Source: Chroococcidiopsidaceae cyanobacterium CP_BM_ER_R8_30
GTDB lineage: Bacteria > Cyanobacteriota > Cyanobacteriia > Cyanobacteriales > Chroococcidiopsidaceae
DNA length: 64,000 nt
Direction: 5' to 3'
Assembly (NCBI GenBank): GCA_019244235.1
Contig: JAFASY010000264.1
Coordinates: forward strand, 1-64,000
Shown: positions 15,853-24,684 of the stretch, piece after piece
Position numbering within the stretch: the first letter of the stretch is position 1
Layout: the number at the start of each line of letters is the position of its first letter
Notes under the pieces: model-generated
Seen by the model: the letters and a program-made list of their open reading frames with translations, nothing else
Database searches by the model: none
What the model was told of the DNA's origin: nothing
Program-made: the position numbers and the translations under genes

Positions 15853-16947
15853 ATGACACATGGTAATCATGCTATCAACAAACGAGCTGCCATCCTTATT
15901 GAAAATGGGTTTGAGGATGTAGAGTTTCAAGTTCCTTACCAAGGGCTAAAGATGGCAGGAATTGAGGTCGTTGTTCTCGGTTCCCAAATGAACCAAGAGT
16001 ACAAAGGTAAACAAAACAAGGTTTCTATTCAAACAAATGGAACAACCACTGTAGCCTTGGCAATAGATTTTGACGCAGTTGTGATTCCTGGTGGCATAGC
16101 TCCAGCCAAGATGCGAATTAACCCCAATACTATTCGCTTTGTACAAGAGGCAATGGCACAAGGAAAACTGGTTGCCGCAGTTAGCCATGGTCCACAGGTT
16201 CTGATTAGTGCTGATTTGCTTAAGGGTAAACGAGCAACTAGTTTTATCGACATTCGTCAGGATTTAGTGAATGCTGGTGCCACATACCTAGATCGACCAT
16301 TTGTGATTGATGACAACCTGTTGACTGCACGACAACCTGGAGACTTAGCGATTTTTACGACAGCGTTACTCAATCGTCTCGGTTATGGTGGCAAAGAGGT
16401 TGCCTTGCCAAACGAGAATGATGTCAATGCCGAATGGTGGAAGTTGGCTGATGCCTGGGGTGGCTCAACTAAGGGTGAGATTGTTCAAGCTTTGAATACA
16501 GCACTAGTTGGCGAGCATTATTCTCAGGAAACGCTTGAACACTATGTTGAGAAGATAGCGCAAAACCTCGAAGTGCGATCGCTCCTACAAGAGATGATTC
16601 AGAACAAACAGCAGACTATTCAAGTGTTAGAAGCGCGTCTGCATGAATTGGGTGAAAAGCCCTCTTTAAAGATACAGGCGGCTGATGCTTATGCCAAGTT
16701 CAAGACCATGCTTCAGGGAAACGATGAAATGTTCCTGCTACGGAGTGCATTACATATTACTCAAATCGGTGCCGTAGATTCCTATGAGCTGCGTCACAAA
16801 TACACCGATCCAAAATCAACCGCAATTTTCACACAAATGCAAGCTGACTTAACCCATCATGAGCAGCGTTTGGGGCAGCTCTATCGCTCTTGGATGGTAG
16901 CTCAAAGGCAAGCGAATATTCGTGCTGGGACTGGTACGACTGCTTAG
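15853..16947 (+). CDS. DJ-1/PfpI domain protein with C-terminal helical domain and Ser in place of the nucleophile Cys
   Basis: 364 residues from the ATG at 15853 (GGAGGG six bases upstream); an ATG at 15808 is an alternative. Residues ~10-180 are a PfpI domain: AAILIENGFEDVEF with the conserved Glu, FDAVVIPGG and GKLVAAVSHGPQVLISADLL. The nucleophile elbow normally reads A-x-C-H-G; here residue 111 is Ser (AGC), so standard PfpI/deglycase chemistry is doubtful. The C-terminal ~180 residues are helical, with long helices (NLEVRSLLQEMIQNKQQTIQVLEARLHELG, then LLRSALHITQIGAVDSYEL) reminiscent of ferritin-like stress domains. The combination suggests a stress protein of altered function. Confidence 0.85.
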   Translation: MTHGNHAINKRAAILIENGFEDVEFQVPYQGLKMAGIEVVVLGSQMNQEYKGKQNKVSIQTNGTTTVALAIDFDAVVIPGGIAPAKMRINPNTIRFVQEAMAQGKLVAAVSHGPQVLISADLLKGKRATSFIDIRQDLVNAGATYLDRPFVIDDNLLTARQPGDLAIFTTALLNRLGYGGKEVALPNENDVNAEWWKLADAWGGSTKGEIVQALNTALVGEHYSQETLEHYVEKIAQNLEVRSLLQEMIQNKQQTIQVLEARLHELGEKPSLKIQAADAYAKFKTMLQGNDEMFLLRSALHITQIGAVDSYELRHKYTDPKSTAIFTQMQADLTHHEQRLGQLYRSWMVAQRQANIRAGTGTTA

Positions 16948-17035
16948 TTCCTAAATTCGCGATCGAGGAGCAACCTTTCAATCTGATAGACAGATAGGAA
17001 GAAGCTAGCAAAAGTTGAGCAGCAGGTTGACACAT

Positions 17036-17833
17036 ATGTCCCACCATCCTTACTTTTTCAATCCCGGAAAATCCAATCCAGATGCGCCACTCTTTGTATT
17101 TTTACCAGGAATGGACGAGACTGGCAAAGAGCTGATGCGTTTGCAGACAGCTAGCTTAGAACCTGCTTTTGATGTCCGCTGCTTTGTGATCCCACCAAAA
17201 GATCTCACAACTTGGGATAAATTGGCAGAGAATGTCATAGCTTTAACTCAAGCAGAACTAGAGAAGGGACCTCGAACATCTATTTACTTAGGTAGCGAAT
17301 CCTTTGGCGGCTGTATTGCTCTTAAGGTAGCAGTGAGAGTTCCACAACTGTTCAATCGGATTGTTTTAATCAATTCTGCTTCTTCATTTCATCGGGTACC
17401 TTGGCTTAATTTAGGCTCACTTTTGTTCCCTTGGGTACCAACTTTTGCTTATAACATCTCCTCATTTACAGCTCTGCCTTTTCTTGCTCCTTTACATCGA
17501 CTTTCGCCAGCTGCTCGCGAAGGTTTGTTGAAATCAGTTCGTTCTGCGCCTAAGAAAACCGCTAATCAACGTCTAACTCTGATGAGAGAGTTTGACATTG
17601 ACGAGAATCAACTGTTTCAACTTACTCAACCCGTGTTGCTAATTGCTAGTCAGGAAGATCGAATTTTACCTTCACAAGCAGAGGCTCAACGCTTAGCTAA
17701 GATTTTCCCTAATGCTCGAATTGTCACTCTACCTCATAGTGGGCACGCCTGTTTGGTGGAGGCAGATGTTAATCTCTTAGAGATTATGAAAGCAGAACAT
17801 TTTTTAGGACCGACGGTTTCTTCTGCCGTTTGA
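17036..17833 (+). CDS. Alpha/beta-fold hydrolase
   Basis: 265 residues from the ATG at 17036. FVFLPGMDETGKELMRLQ forms the oxyanion region, YLGSESFGGCIALKVAV the nucleophile elbow (Ser in S-E-S-F-G-G), PVLLIASQEDRILP the acid region and HSGHACLVE the catalytic His. The G-x-D-G/E and E-S-F-G-G features resemble the hydrolase part of plastid phytyl ester synthases and related cyanobacterial esterases. The last 30 bases overlap the convergent YihY gene. Confidence 0.87.
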   Translation: MSHHPYFFNPGKSNPDAPLFVFLPGMDETGKELMRLQTASLEPAFDVRCFVIPPKDLTTWDKLAENVIALTQAELEKGPRTSIYLGSESFGGCIALKVAVRVPQLFNRIVLINSASSFHRVPWLNLGSLLFPWVPTFAYNISSFTALPFLAPLHRLSPAAREGLLKSVRSAPKKTANQRLTLMREFDIDENQLFQLTQPVLLIASQEDRILPSQAEAQRLAKIFPNARIVTLPHSGHACLVEADVNLLEIMKAEHFLGPTVSSAV

Positions 17834-18835
17834 GCCTCGGCGACCAGTCAAGCGCCGTAATGCGCGATTTATGAAGTTAGGTGATGCCGATCTACGGCGG
17901 GATGAACTCCCCGCCTCATTATTCCCCTTGGGTTTCATTCCTTGTTGGGCACGAGCCTCATCAGTTAGGGGGATTGCATTGTCATTTGGGACAATTCGGG
18001 AGCCGTATCTTCTAGCATAGACCTTGGTGAACTCGGCACCGAAAAAGAGAATCTGAGCAGAGTAGTAAACCCAAACTAAGATGGCAACTAGTGAACCGGC
18101 AGCACCATAGGTAGAGCCAAAACTGCTTCTGCCCAGATATATCCCTAAAAGAATCTTACCAATCACGAATAGCAGTGAGGTGATGGCAGCTCCAATCCAG
18201 ACATCACTCCAAGCAATTCTGACATCTGGCAGGATGCGGTAAATCATTGCGAACAGCAGCGTAATGATAGCAAACGAAATGATAAAGTTTGCCAGGTGCC
18301 AGAGCCAGTCAGTAGCTGGTAGCACGTTGCCAACAAGATTAGTCGCTGCTGACAACCCAGCACTCAATACAAGGGAAACAAGTAATAAAAAACCAATACC
18401 CAGGAGCATCGCGAACGGCAAAAAGCGGTCGTGAATGATGCCAGCCACGCCGCGTCCTGGCTTCGGCTGCACCTCCCAAATCGTGTTCAGGGCATCTTGC
18501 AATCCGCTAAACACCCAAGTGCCACCCAAAAACAATAAGACAACGCTGATAATGGTAGCAATGATCCCGGCGTGGGGCTTGTTAGCATTTTGAATGGCCG
18601 TTTGGATAAATTGCGCCCCTCCACTGCCGACCAAACCTTGTATTTGCCTCACAATCTCACCCCTTGCCGCTTGTTGCCCAAAGACTAAGCCAGCGATCGC
18701 AATGACAATAACCAGTAACGGTGCTATGGAGAATATTGTGTAATATGCCAAAGCAGCTGCCATCCGTTCTGCCTTATCTTGGCTCCATTCGGAGAACGTT
18801 TCTTTGAGCAGCCTCCAAACAATCCTCAAATTCAT
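17804..18835 (-). CDS. YihY/UPF0761 (BrkB-like) inner-membrane protein
   Basis: 343 residues. MAAALAYYTIFSIAPLLVIVIAIAGLVFG is the YihY opening, followed by about five more membrane helices and the conserved FGSTYGAAGSLVAILVWVYYSAQILFFGAEFTKVYARRYG near residue 265. The C-terminus is a basic tail (ALRRLTGRRGSNGRRNRRS). Despite old labels (ribonuclease BN, virulence factor), the role is unknown. It converges with the alpha/beta hydrolase with a 30-bp overlap. Confidence 0.92.
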   Translation of the reverse strand: MNLRIVWRLLKETFSEWSQDKAERMAAALAYYTIFSIAPLLVIVIAIAGLVFGQQAARGEIVRQIQGLVGSGGAQFIQTAIQNANKPHAGIIATIISVVLLFLGGTWVFSGLQDALNTIWEVQPKPGRGVAGIIHDRFLPFAMLLGIGFLLLVSLVLSAGLSAATNLVGNVLPATDWLWHLANFIISFAIITLLFAMIYRILPDVRIAWSDVWIGAAITSLLFVIGKILLGIYLGRSSFGSTYGAAGSLVAILVWVYYSAQILFFGAEFTKVYARRYGSRIVPNDNAIPLTDEARAQQGMKPKGNNEAGSSSRRRSASPNFINRALRRLTGRRGSNGRRNRRS

Positions 18836-18975
18836 ACAAATATACCTCTTGTTGGGGGCACTGTTTTTGCAAACTACCTTTTGTGTACTTGTATCCAGAA
18901 TTAATTACATTAACTTTCGGTGTTCCTGGAGTTGCAACCTCCCAAAGAAAGAGCTTATAAAAGGTAACTATTTAT

Positions 18976-19167
18976 CTTTCAAGAAGGCAGAGGGCAGAAG
19001 GGAACCCACGTTTAAAAACAAGGGATTGAGAGCAGGATGTCTTGTACCTTTGGCTTGCGCATCTCGGTACAAATATTAGTTCTTTAGTGGGCTTGTGACC
19101 CACAACTGAAGTTAACACCATATTTCTTTCCTTCTGCCTTCTGCCCTCTGCCTTTCTTTCTTCAAAG
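18976..19167. repeat. MITE-like element with GGCAGAGGGCAGAAGG inverted ends
   Basis: CTTTCAAGAA-GGCAGAGGGCAGAAGG (18976-19001) is repeated inverted at 19137-19167 (read on the minus strand as CTTTGAAGAAAGAAAGGCAGAGGGCAGAAGG). The ~135-base core holds two smaller inverted repeats, TTGTACC/GGTACAA and GTGGG-CTTGTGA-CCCAC, and no gene. GGCAGAAGG-type repeats are common interspersed elements in cyanobacteria. It sits between the YihY gene and the tnpB element. Confidence 0.6.
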
Positions 19168-19347
19168 CTAGCTGGCAGTCGTTTATCTAATTTCGGACTG
19201 AAGACCCCCGCTACATACGAAGTATTAGCGGTGGGATGAAAGTCCGAACAACTAACAAATGCGTAGCAACGATTCTTCAAGCTTAAACCACTTGACAGTT
19301 TTGTGACAACTAGGCCATCATAAAATTGGGGAAGCGGTCGATTAACC

Positions 19348-20568
19348 ATGATAGTCTACGAGTTTAAGTTAAAGGGAAATGATTGGCAGTTCAAAGCCAT
19401 TGATGAGGCAATCCGAACATCTCAATTCATCCGTAACAAATGTTTACGTTACTGGATGGATAATAAAGGTGTAGATGGCTATGACCTCAATAAATACACA
19501 GCAAGATTAGCTAAAGAATTCCCCTTTGCTGATAAGCTCAACTCGACGGCTAGACAATCTTCAGCAGAGCGTTGCTGGGCAGGAATTGCTAGATTCTTTG
19601 ATAACTGCAAAAAGAAAACCAAAGGTAGAAAGGGTTTCCCTAAATTTAAAAAGAATCAACGCTCTGTAGAATACAAAAAGTCTGGCTGGAAACTCTCAGA
19701 AGACAGAAGTAGGATATGCTTTTCTGATAAGAATAAAATTGGCTCTCTTAAGCTAATCGGTACTTACGATTTGCATTTTTACTCTATAGAGCAAATTCAA
19801 AGAGTAAGACTGGTTAAGCGGTCTGATGGTTACTACTGTCAGTTCTGTATAGGCACAGAAGTTAAGGAGAGTCAACAACCTACAGGAAAAATTGTAGGGT
19901 TAGATGTAGGATTAAATTACTTTTACACAGATAGTAATGGTGGTAAAGTAGATAATCCTAGATACTTACGGAAGTCAGAAAAAGCATTAAAACGTTTTCA
20001 GAGAAGAGTTTCTAAGAAGGTCAAAGGCTCGAAAAATAAAAAGAAAGCTATTAATCGCTTAGGTAGAAAACACCTTAAGGTTCAACGTCAGCGTAAAGAC
20101 TTTGCTGTAAAATTAGCAAGGTGCGTAGTGAGATCTAATGATATTGTGGCGTATGAAAATCTTAAGGTGCGAAACATGGTAAAAAACCGTCATTTAGCCA
20201 AATCAATTAGTGACGCTGCTTGGTCCCAATTCCGGGATTGGTTACAGTATTTTGCCCTAAAGTATGGTAAAGTAGCTGTTCCTGTTCCACCACAGTATAC
20301 TTCTCAAAATTGCTCTGGTTGCGGGAATATTGTGAAAAAATCTTTGTCTGTACGCACTCATGTTTGTCAATGCGGTGTGCTGTTAGATAGGGATGAAAAT
20401 GCAGCGTTAAATATTCTGATGAAAGCATTACAACTGCTTGGCTACATTTCAAATACCGTAGGGCATACGGAAATTAACGCTTGTGGAGAGACGACCCTCT
20501 ACTTAAATCTGGAAACAGTGTTTAAGCAAGGTCACTCGATGAAACAAGAATCCCCCGCCACAGCGTAG
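19348..20568 (+). CDS. tnpB: TnpB (OrfB) RNA-guided RuvC-like nuclease of IS200/IS605
   Basis: 406 residues, full length. The N-terminal helix-turn-helix region runs from MIVYEFKLKGNDWQFKAIDEAI, and the RuvC residues are all visible: Asp in IVGLDVGLNYF, Glu in VAYENLKVRNM and Asp in LLDRDENAALNI. The zinc finger CSGCG...CQCG precedes the last Asp. The protein appears intact. TnpB proteins use a guide RNA from the element's right end; here that end hairpin overlaps the last codons of the gene, as expected. The tail after the RuvC domain is about 45 residues. Confidence 0.95.
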   Translation: MIVYEFKLKGNDWQFKAIDEAIRTSQFIRNKCLRYWMDNKGVDGYDLNKYTARLAKEFPFADKLNSTARQSSAERCWAGIARFFDNCKKKTKGRKGFPKFKKNQRSVEYKKSGWKLSEDRSRICFSDKNKIGSLKLIGTYDLHFYSIEQIQRVRLVKRSDGYYCQFCIGTEVKESQQPTGKIVGLDVGLNYFYTDSNGGKVDNPRYLRKSEKALKRFQRRVSKKVKGSKNKKKAINRLGRKHLKVQRQRKDFAVKLARCVVRSNDIVAYENLKVRNMVKNRHLAKSISDAAWSQFRDWLQYFALKYGKVAVPVPPQYTSQNCSGCGNIVKKSLSVRTHVCQCGVLLDRDENAALNILMKALQLLGYISNTVGHTEINACGETTLYLNLETVFKQGHSMKQESPATA

Positions 20569-20588
20569 CTTGGCGGCGGGAGTGTCAA
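20552..20588 (+). ncRNA. Right-end hairpin, likely 3' scaffold of the TnpB guide RNA
   Basis: CCCCGCC at 20553-20559 pairs with GGCGGCGGG at 20572-20580; the tnpB stop TAG (20566-20568) lies in the loop. The sequence continues AGTGTCAA, a common right terminus of cyanobacterial tnpB elements. A guide RNA spanning the gene's 3' end and this hairpin is expected from known TnpB systems; the bases after 20588 would be the guide. Confidence 0.5.
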
Positions 20589-20922
20589 AAACCTTCGGTA
20601 CTAGTCCACCTTGAAAACTTGTGCTGAATTGTTGACAAAAAGAGTTTTAGACAAAAGTGAATTGGGTGTGAGGTTCTCGTATCTCTTCAGTGTCAACAAG
20701 TATTCCTCCATTGGGAATAAACACATATCACTTTAATTTCATAATATGGATTCGAAAATAGCCGAATAACTTTAAAAGAGTACGGCTAGAGTTCAACCAG
20801 ACCACAATTTAAGTTTCAGTGACTCGTTTGGGTAAGGAAGTTATTAGCTGACGCAAACAACTGCTAGATAACTGTAAAATCCTAACCCGATATAGCAAAA
20901 AAAAGAGATAAAGCTAATAGAA
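20589..20922. other. Intergenic region upstream of the WGxxGxxG gene
   Basis: 334 bases of AT-rich sequence without a gene. It starts with the flank of the tnpB element. AAGAGATAAAG lies shortly before the ATG at 20923. No other convincing signal seen. Confidence 0.4.
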
Positions 20923-21510
20923 ATGAAACGTTTTGATTTATCTAGAGCAATTGGGGTTTGTACTGTTGTTCTCAGCCTAGCAATGTTACCCTTGATGCCC
21001 GTTTACGCTCAGGGAGGAGGAGGTGGCGGCGCTGGTGGCGGTTCTAGTGGTGCGGGAACTTCTGGTGCTGGTGCTGGCGGTCTTGGTGCTTCAGGTGGTG
21101 CTGGCGGTGCTGGGACTTCTGGTGGTACTGCTGGAAGTAGCACAGGTACTGGTAGTTCCAACACTGGCACTAGTGGTAACAGTTCAACTAATGGTACAAG
21201 TGCGGGTATTGGAGGTTCCACTGGTAGTACAGGTTCAGGCACAACCCCTGCTACAGGTGCAGGAGGATCTACTGGTACAGGTACTGGTAGTTCCACCTCC
21301 GGCAATGGTGTAGGTGGTGGAAGTTCTACATCCGGTTACCAAGCCAAGTCTGCCTACCAAAGAACTCCAGCCAGAAGTGGTAGCCAATCAAATTGGGGTT
21401 TGCTAGGATTGCTCGGTTTGATTGGTCTTGCTAATTTATACCGTAAACCTAGGTATGTAGAACCTGTGGTTGAGAACGAAGATGTATTAGATACCTCTAG
21501 TTCCAGCTAG
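20923..21510 (+). CDS. WGxxGxxG-type Gly/Ser-rich exported protein
   Basis: 195 residues. A signal peptide (GVCTVVLSLAMLPLMPVYAQ, cleavage after AQ about residue 30) is followed by ~100 residues of Gly, Ser, Thr and Ala in irregular repeats (GGGGGGAGGGSSGAGTSGAG). A linker SAYQRTPARSGSQSN leads to WGLLGLLGLIGLANLYRK, the WGxxGxxG C-terminal helix with basic stop, then an acidic tail VENEDVLDTSSSS. This is a probable wall or surface protein; the repeat tract could vary in length. It matches the protein cut off at the window start. Confidence 0.82.
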   Translation: MKRFDLSRAIGVCTVVLSLAMLPLMPVYAQGGGGGGAGGGSSGAGTSGAGAGGLGASGGAGGAGTSGGTAGSSTGTGSSNTGTSGNSSTNGTSAGIGGSTGSTGSGTTPATGAGGSTGTGTGSSTSGNGVGGGSSTSGYQAKSAYQRTPARSGSQSNWGLLGLLGLIGLANLYRKPRYVEPVVENEDVLDTSSSS

Positions 21511-21584
21511 AAAAAGGGTGAGCTTCTTGTTCAAAATCCAAAATCTAGTTCCTGACTACACATCCAGTTACCAAAGTCCAAGTG

Positions 21585-22136
21585 CTACGCTCCTACAAAA
21601 CCGCGAATAGAAGCAAACAATCGCTTAATTTTCAGATCTAGGGAGAAGCCCCGATGCGTTGCAACTATAACAGTTCCTGCCAGTCGGTCATGTAGTGCCC
21701 GTGGTCGCTGCCGATCTAAAAAGATAAAACCACAATCAATTGCTAGAGGAATCAACAATAGGAAAGCGACGAAATTTGAAATTTGTATATCGCTCAAAGC
21801 GATCAATACTAGGAGGGTACCAAAGCCAGTCACAACCTCTCGTCTGGCTAAATCAGGCAAATAAATTACCCCTTTTAACTGGGCATCAAGCATCCGCAGG
21901 TTCAACAGCCATCGACCTAGACTCTGCCCCTGATTCCAGTAGGCAAGTAGCACCCGTAAGCTCAGCCAAATCACAGCAAATACGAAGGCTTGAGCTACAT
22001 AGACGGTAGGGGATTGACTACCCAGCAACACACTAAGTATCCAAGTGCAGATAAAATCAATCAAGAAAGCTACACTCCGTCGCCAGAGCTGCACTTTGGG
22101 AACGCGAACCAAGGTGGATTTGTTAGTCTTCAGCAT
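21585..22136 (-). CDS. RDD family membrane protein
   Basis: 183 residues. WRRSVAFLIDFICTWILSVLLG is the RDD opening (here R-x-x-A-F-L-I-D), WNQGQSLGRWLLNLRMLD is the conserved loop between helices, and RALHDRLAGTVIVA is the standard end of the core. There are three to four membrane segments. RDD proteins are of mixed function, sometimes Na+/H+ exchange. It is convergent with the WGxxGxxG gene. Confidence 0.85.
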   Translation of the reverse strand: MLKTNKSTLVRVPKVQLWRRSVAFLIDFICTWILSVLLGSQSPTVYVAQAFVFAVIWLSLRVLLAYWNQGQSLGRWLLNLRMLDAQLKGVIYLPDLARREVVTGFGTLLVLIALSDIQISNFVAFLLLIPLAIDCGFIFLDRQRPRALHDRLAGTVIVATHRGFSLDLKIKRLFASIRGFVGA

Positions 22137-22231
22137 ACATTAAGTTTCGACCAAGAGCGGGGTGTAAGGACTTTTACCACAATCTATATTCCACACCTCG
22201 TTTTAGCCATCAGTCGCGAGGCTAACTCTGA

Positions 22232-22603
22232 TTACAAACCCACCAATTCGCGAGACTCAAAGTCGGTGAGTTGCTGAGCGATCGCTCTTCTTGTTTCCAA
22301 CTTAGCAACGCTGAATTGATTACGCAAATATTCCAAATGCGCCATAGCGTTAGCTTTTTCGGCAGTTAGTCGCAGCACCGTATCCACCGCTTTTTGATAC
22401 TCCTGATCGGTCAACAATACTTCAAAGCGACGGGCTTTTCGCTGATTGTCATTTTTTAGCTCAGGCTCAAATGCCGCTACCCGTTCGGCATGACCTTCTA
22501 TCCTGTGAATAACTCGCTGCACCGCTAGCAACTGGGCATCAATTTCATTCACCCTCTGTGCAGCCTGGGCAATCGCGGTAGGGTAATGATTAAGTTGCAT
22601 CAT
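22232..22603 (-). CDS. Unknown coiled-coil protein
   Basis: 123 residues, almost wholly helical: AIAQAAQRVNEIDAQLLAVQRVIHRIEGHAERVAAFEPELKNDNQRKARRFEVLLTDQEYQKAVDTVLRLTAEK. No signal peptide or membrane segment. The basic patch NDNQRKARRFE lies between two long helices. Its neighbour at 22683-22952 is on the same strand 79 bp upstream, so the two probably form a unit. I do not recognise the family. Confidence 0.65.
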   Translation of the reverse strand: MMQLNHYPTAIAQAAQRVNEIDAQLLAVQRVIHRIEGHAERVAAFEPELKNDNQRKARRFEVLLTDQEYQKAVDTVLRLTAEKANAMAHLEYLRNQFSVAKLETRRAIAQQLTDFESRELVGL

Positions 22604-22682
22604 TGCATCATCTTAGTTAAAAACTTTACAAACAGCAGCGGCTAGAGGGGAATGTAGAATCACCTTGCCGCGCTTCCTAATA

Positions 22683-22952
22683 CTAAGCAACCCGTTCTTG
22701 GAGTTTCAGATGGTTGGGAGGAAGCTCAGTGGCGCTCAGAGACAACTGCTCTGCTTGAGCTATGGGAGCTTGCTCCAAAACTTTGACATCGATATTTACA
22801 GACACGAGGTAAGTGCCTGGTTCTGCGCCAATTGCCTCGGCAATCAATTTTGCCAGTTCTGGGCGCTTGCTTGCGATCGGATCTCGCAGAACAGTTCGGT
22901 CCCAGTCATGCTTGGCAGTTGGATTGAGGCTGAGAATATAGTGCTTGATCAT
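22683..22952 (-). CDS. Unknown small protein
   Basis: 89 residues: MIKHYILSLNPTAKHDWDRTVL, then SKRPELAKLIAEAIGAEPGTYLVSVNIDVKVLEQAP. A predicted helix followed by two strands; the C-terminal third is low-complexity. No export signal. It is the upstream partner of the coiled-coil gene at 22232-22603. Not recognised. Confidence 0.6.
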   Translation of the reverse strand: MIKHYILSLNPTAKHDWDRTVLRDPIASKRPELAKLIAEAIGAEPGTYLVSVNIDVKVLEQAPIAQAEQLSLSATELPPNHLKLQERVA

Positions 22953-23079
22953 ATGGCAAAAGCTGGAACCCTTCAGAACTTGAATTGGCTCGATAACCTT
23001 ACCCTTCTATTATAGTACATTTGTATCATCGCAGAGGTTTGGTGCGGTACTCAGCCTTGCCAGAGTCGCAACATTTAGG

Positions 23080-24684
23080 TTACACTCTTCTTCCATTCCA
23101 AGCTATTGGGGCACTAGGGAACACCTTGAAGTCAAGGTTGAGACTGGGTTTAGTCTCTGCATCTAGCACATTAACCACCTGGTTGTAGATTTCCTCTGCT
23201 TGTTGGGGTGAATCGCCAATACTTGTCAACCCCAACTTACCAAACTCTGAAAGACAACCCATAAGATGAAAAACTGTGCCAGTTTCGGTCCCGGTGTCAA
23301 AGTGTAGTTTGTGATAGGCGATGATATCCATTAAATCGTTTGGCAGTAGACCCCGATAACGATCTTTTTGTAGATTGTCTGTAGCAATGTAGTACTTTGG
23401 GCGTCCCTGTTGACTGTAGAACTGTCCTGTGGAGAGTTCATAGCGTCCATTAGTTAACAACTTAAGCGTCATGAAAGGATGGGTTGTGCCACCCTTACGC
23501 AAGTTGATTTCAATTGCCTGGAACTCCCACTCTGCATCAGTAGTGTTGGGCTCTTGAGTGGCGATGAAATCGATTCCAAAGCGCTCTAGCACCCCTTTTT
23601 CTGCTAGTTTCCTACCAATTTTTAGTCCTAAGTCCTGTAAGCGCAATCGGTAAGCTGGATCAGCTGGAAATCGACAACCTAGGTAGACATGACCGTCTGG
23701 ACCTCCGAGAATTTGGTCGTGGGTCGAAAGGATTTCCACTTCACCATTAGGTGTGATGCGACCTTGGACGCTAGGAGAACGTTTTACTTCTCCTTCAATA
23801 AATGCCTCCACAATTGCTCCTAACTCTGGAATACGCTCAGAAAAGTTGGTCCAAGTTTCGGATTGTGCTTGAAAGCTCATAGATGTAAAGCGATCACCGA
23901 GGACTGCTATCCGTTCAGCATGAGATCCTGCCTTTGGTGCGACGCTTTGAATTGGTCTAAGATCTAACAGTGCGTTAGCCTCGCCAGAAATTCCTTCATT
24001 GAGTTTGACCACCATCCTTTTTAGCGCTGGTTGACGTTCCCAAAGTTCAGCTGCTGCTACAGCTAGTTCTGAAGCACTCCAGATGCTACCGCTACCGTCT
24101 GGATGAGGCACCCCACTCTCGGCAAAGATTTGACGACTCCCGCTCTTGGTTCCCCAAATCCGCAATTCCGGATCAGCAGCATATAAAGGAATACCTAGCT
24201 GTACAGATAGTTCACCTTCCCAAGCTGAGGTGTTGTAACAAATCATGTATGAATTTTCGGGTTGGAGCGCTTGACGAATCCGCTCAAGTAGGCGAGGCCG
24301 CTCAAGGATTTTCTGAGTTAGGGGTTTGAGCGAGGAATCGTAAGTTGAAAGTAGCAGCAAGCGATCGCGAGCATGAGAAAACGGAATCCCAGGTAACAAC
24401 TGTAGATAGTAATCAATCACACTAGGGTGGAGAGGTTGTGAGGTAACGTAAATCAGTCGTGTTCGGGGATTTTGTAAGCGAATCAACGAAAATAGAAGCC
24501 GCTCCTCGTAGTGGACAACACCCTGAATCTTGAGCAGTTCTCGCTGGTCAAGACTAAGGGAGGGAATAACTAAAATATCTGCATCGCTGCGGTCAAATAG
24601 CTCAATGGTTCGCCAACGATCGCGCAGTTGCAACTGAAGCCGCCGAAATTGCTCCGCCTGAATAGAGACAGAATGATCAAGCAT
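23080..24684 (-). CDS. ATP-grasp ligase, peptide ligase PGM1-related
   Basis: 534 residues. The C-terminal half has ATP-grasp elements: RMVVKLNEGISGEAN (Lys, glycine-rich loop), GAIVEAFIEGEVKRSPSVQGRI, then FGIDFIATQEP and FQAIEINLRKGGTTHP with the metal-binding Glu and Asn. The ending with YYIATDNLQKDRYRGLLPNDLMDII is the PGM1-like C-terminal domain. PGM1 in the pheganomycin pathway joins a nonproteinogenic amino acid to a peptide; the cyanobacterial relatives lack that cluster and their substrates are unknown. No partner gene is adjacent. Confidence 0.85.
   Translation of the reverse strand: MLDHSVSIQAEQFRRLQLQLRDRWRTIELFDRSDADILVIPSLSLDQRELLKIQGVVHYEERLLFSLIRLQNPRTRLIYVTSQPLHPSVIDYYLQLLPGIPFSHARDRLLLLSTYDSSLKPLTQKILERPRLLERIRQALQPENSYMICYNTSAWEGELSVQLGIPLYAADPELRIWGTKSGSRQIFAESGVPHPDGSGSIWSASELAVAAAELWERQPALKRMVVKLNEGISGEANALLDLRPIQSVAPKAGSHAERIAVLGDRFTSMSFQAQSETWTNFSERIPELGAIVEAFIEGEVKRSPSVQGRITPNGEVEILSTHDQILGGPDGHVYLGCRFPADPAYRLRLQDLGLKIGRKLAEKGVLERFGIDFIATQEPNTTDAEWEFQAIEINLRKGGTTHPFMTLKLLTNGRYELSTGQFYSQQGRPKYYIATDNLQKDRYRGLLPNDLMDIIAYHKLHFDTGTETGTVFHLMGCLSEFGKLGLTSIGDSPQQAEEIYNQVVNVLDAETKPSLNLDFKVFPSAPIAWNGRRV

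Larger units (their letters stand above)
19193..20588 (+). mobile_element. IS200/IS605-type element carrying tnpB only
   Basis: The left part has a nested hairpin: TCGGACT (19193-19199) pairs with AGTCCGA (19241-19247), enclosing CCCCCGCTA (19205-19213) against TAGCGGTGGG (19225-19234). The right end has a GC-rich hairpin CCCGCC...GGCGGCGGG (20553-20580) then AGTGTCAA. Sub-terminal hairpins without inverted termini are typical of IS200/IS605. No tnpA gene is present, so mobility would need a TnpA from elsewhere. Exact boundaries are estimated. Confidence 0.7.

Noticed and set aside
18804..19349. Open frames on both strands spanning the GGCAGAAGG repeats
   Set aside because: They translate repeat DNA and YihY upstream sequence and show no protein-like composition.
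21009..21305. Long Pro/Val-rich frame antisense to the Gly/Ser repeats of the WGxxGxxG protein
   Set aside because: It is the complement of a Gly-codon-rich repeat tract and has no start signal or recognisable domain.
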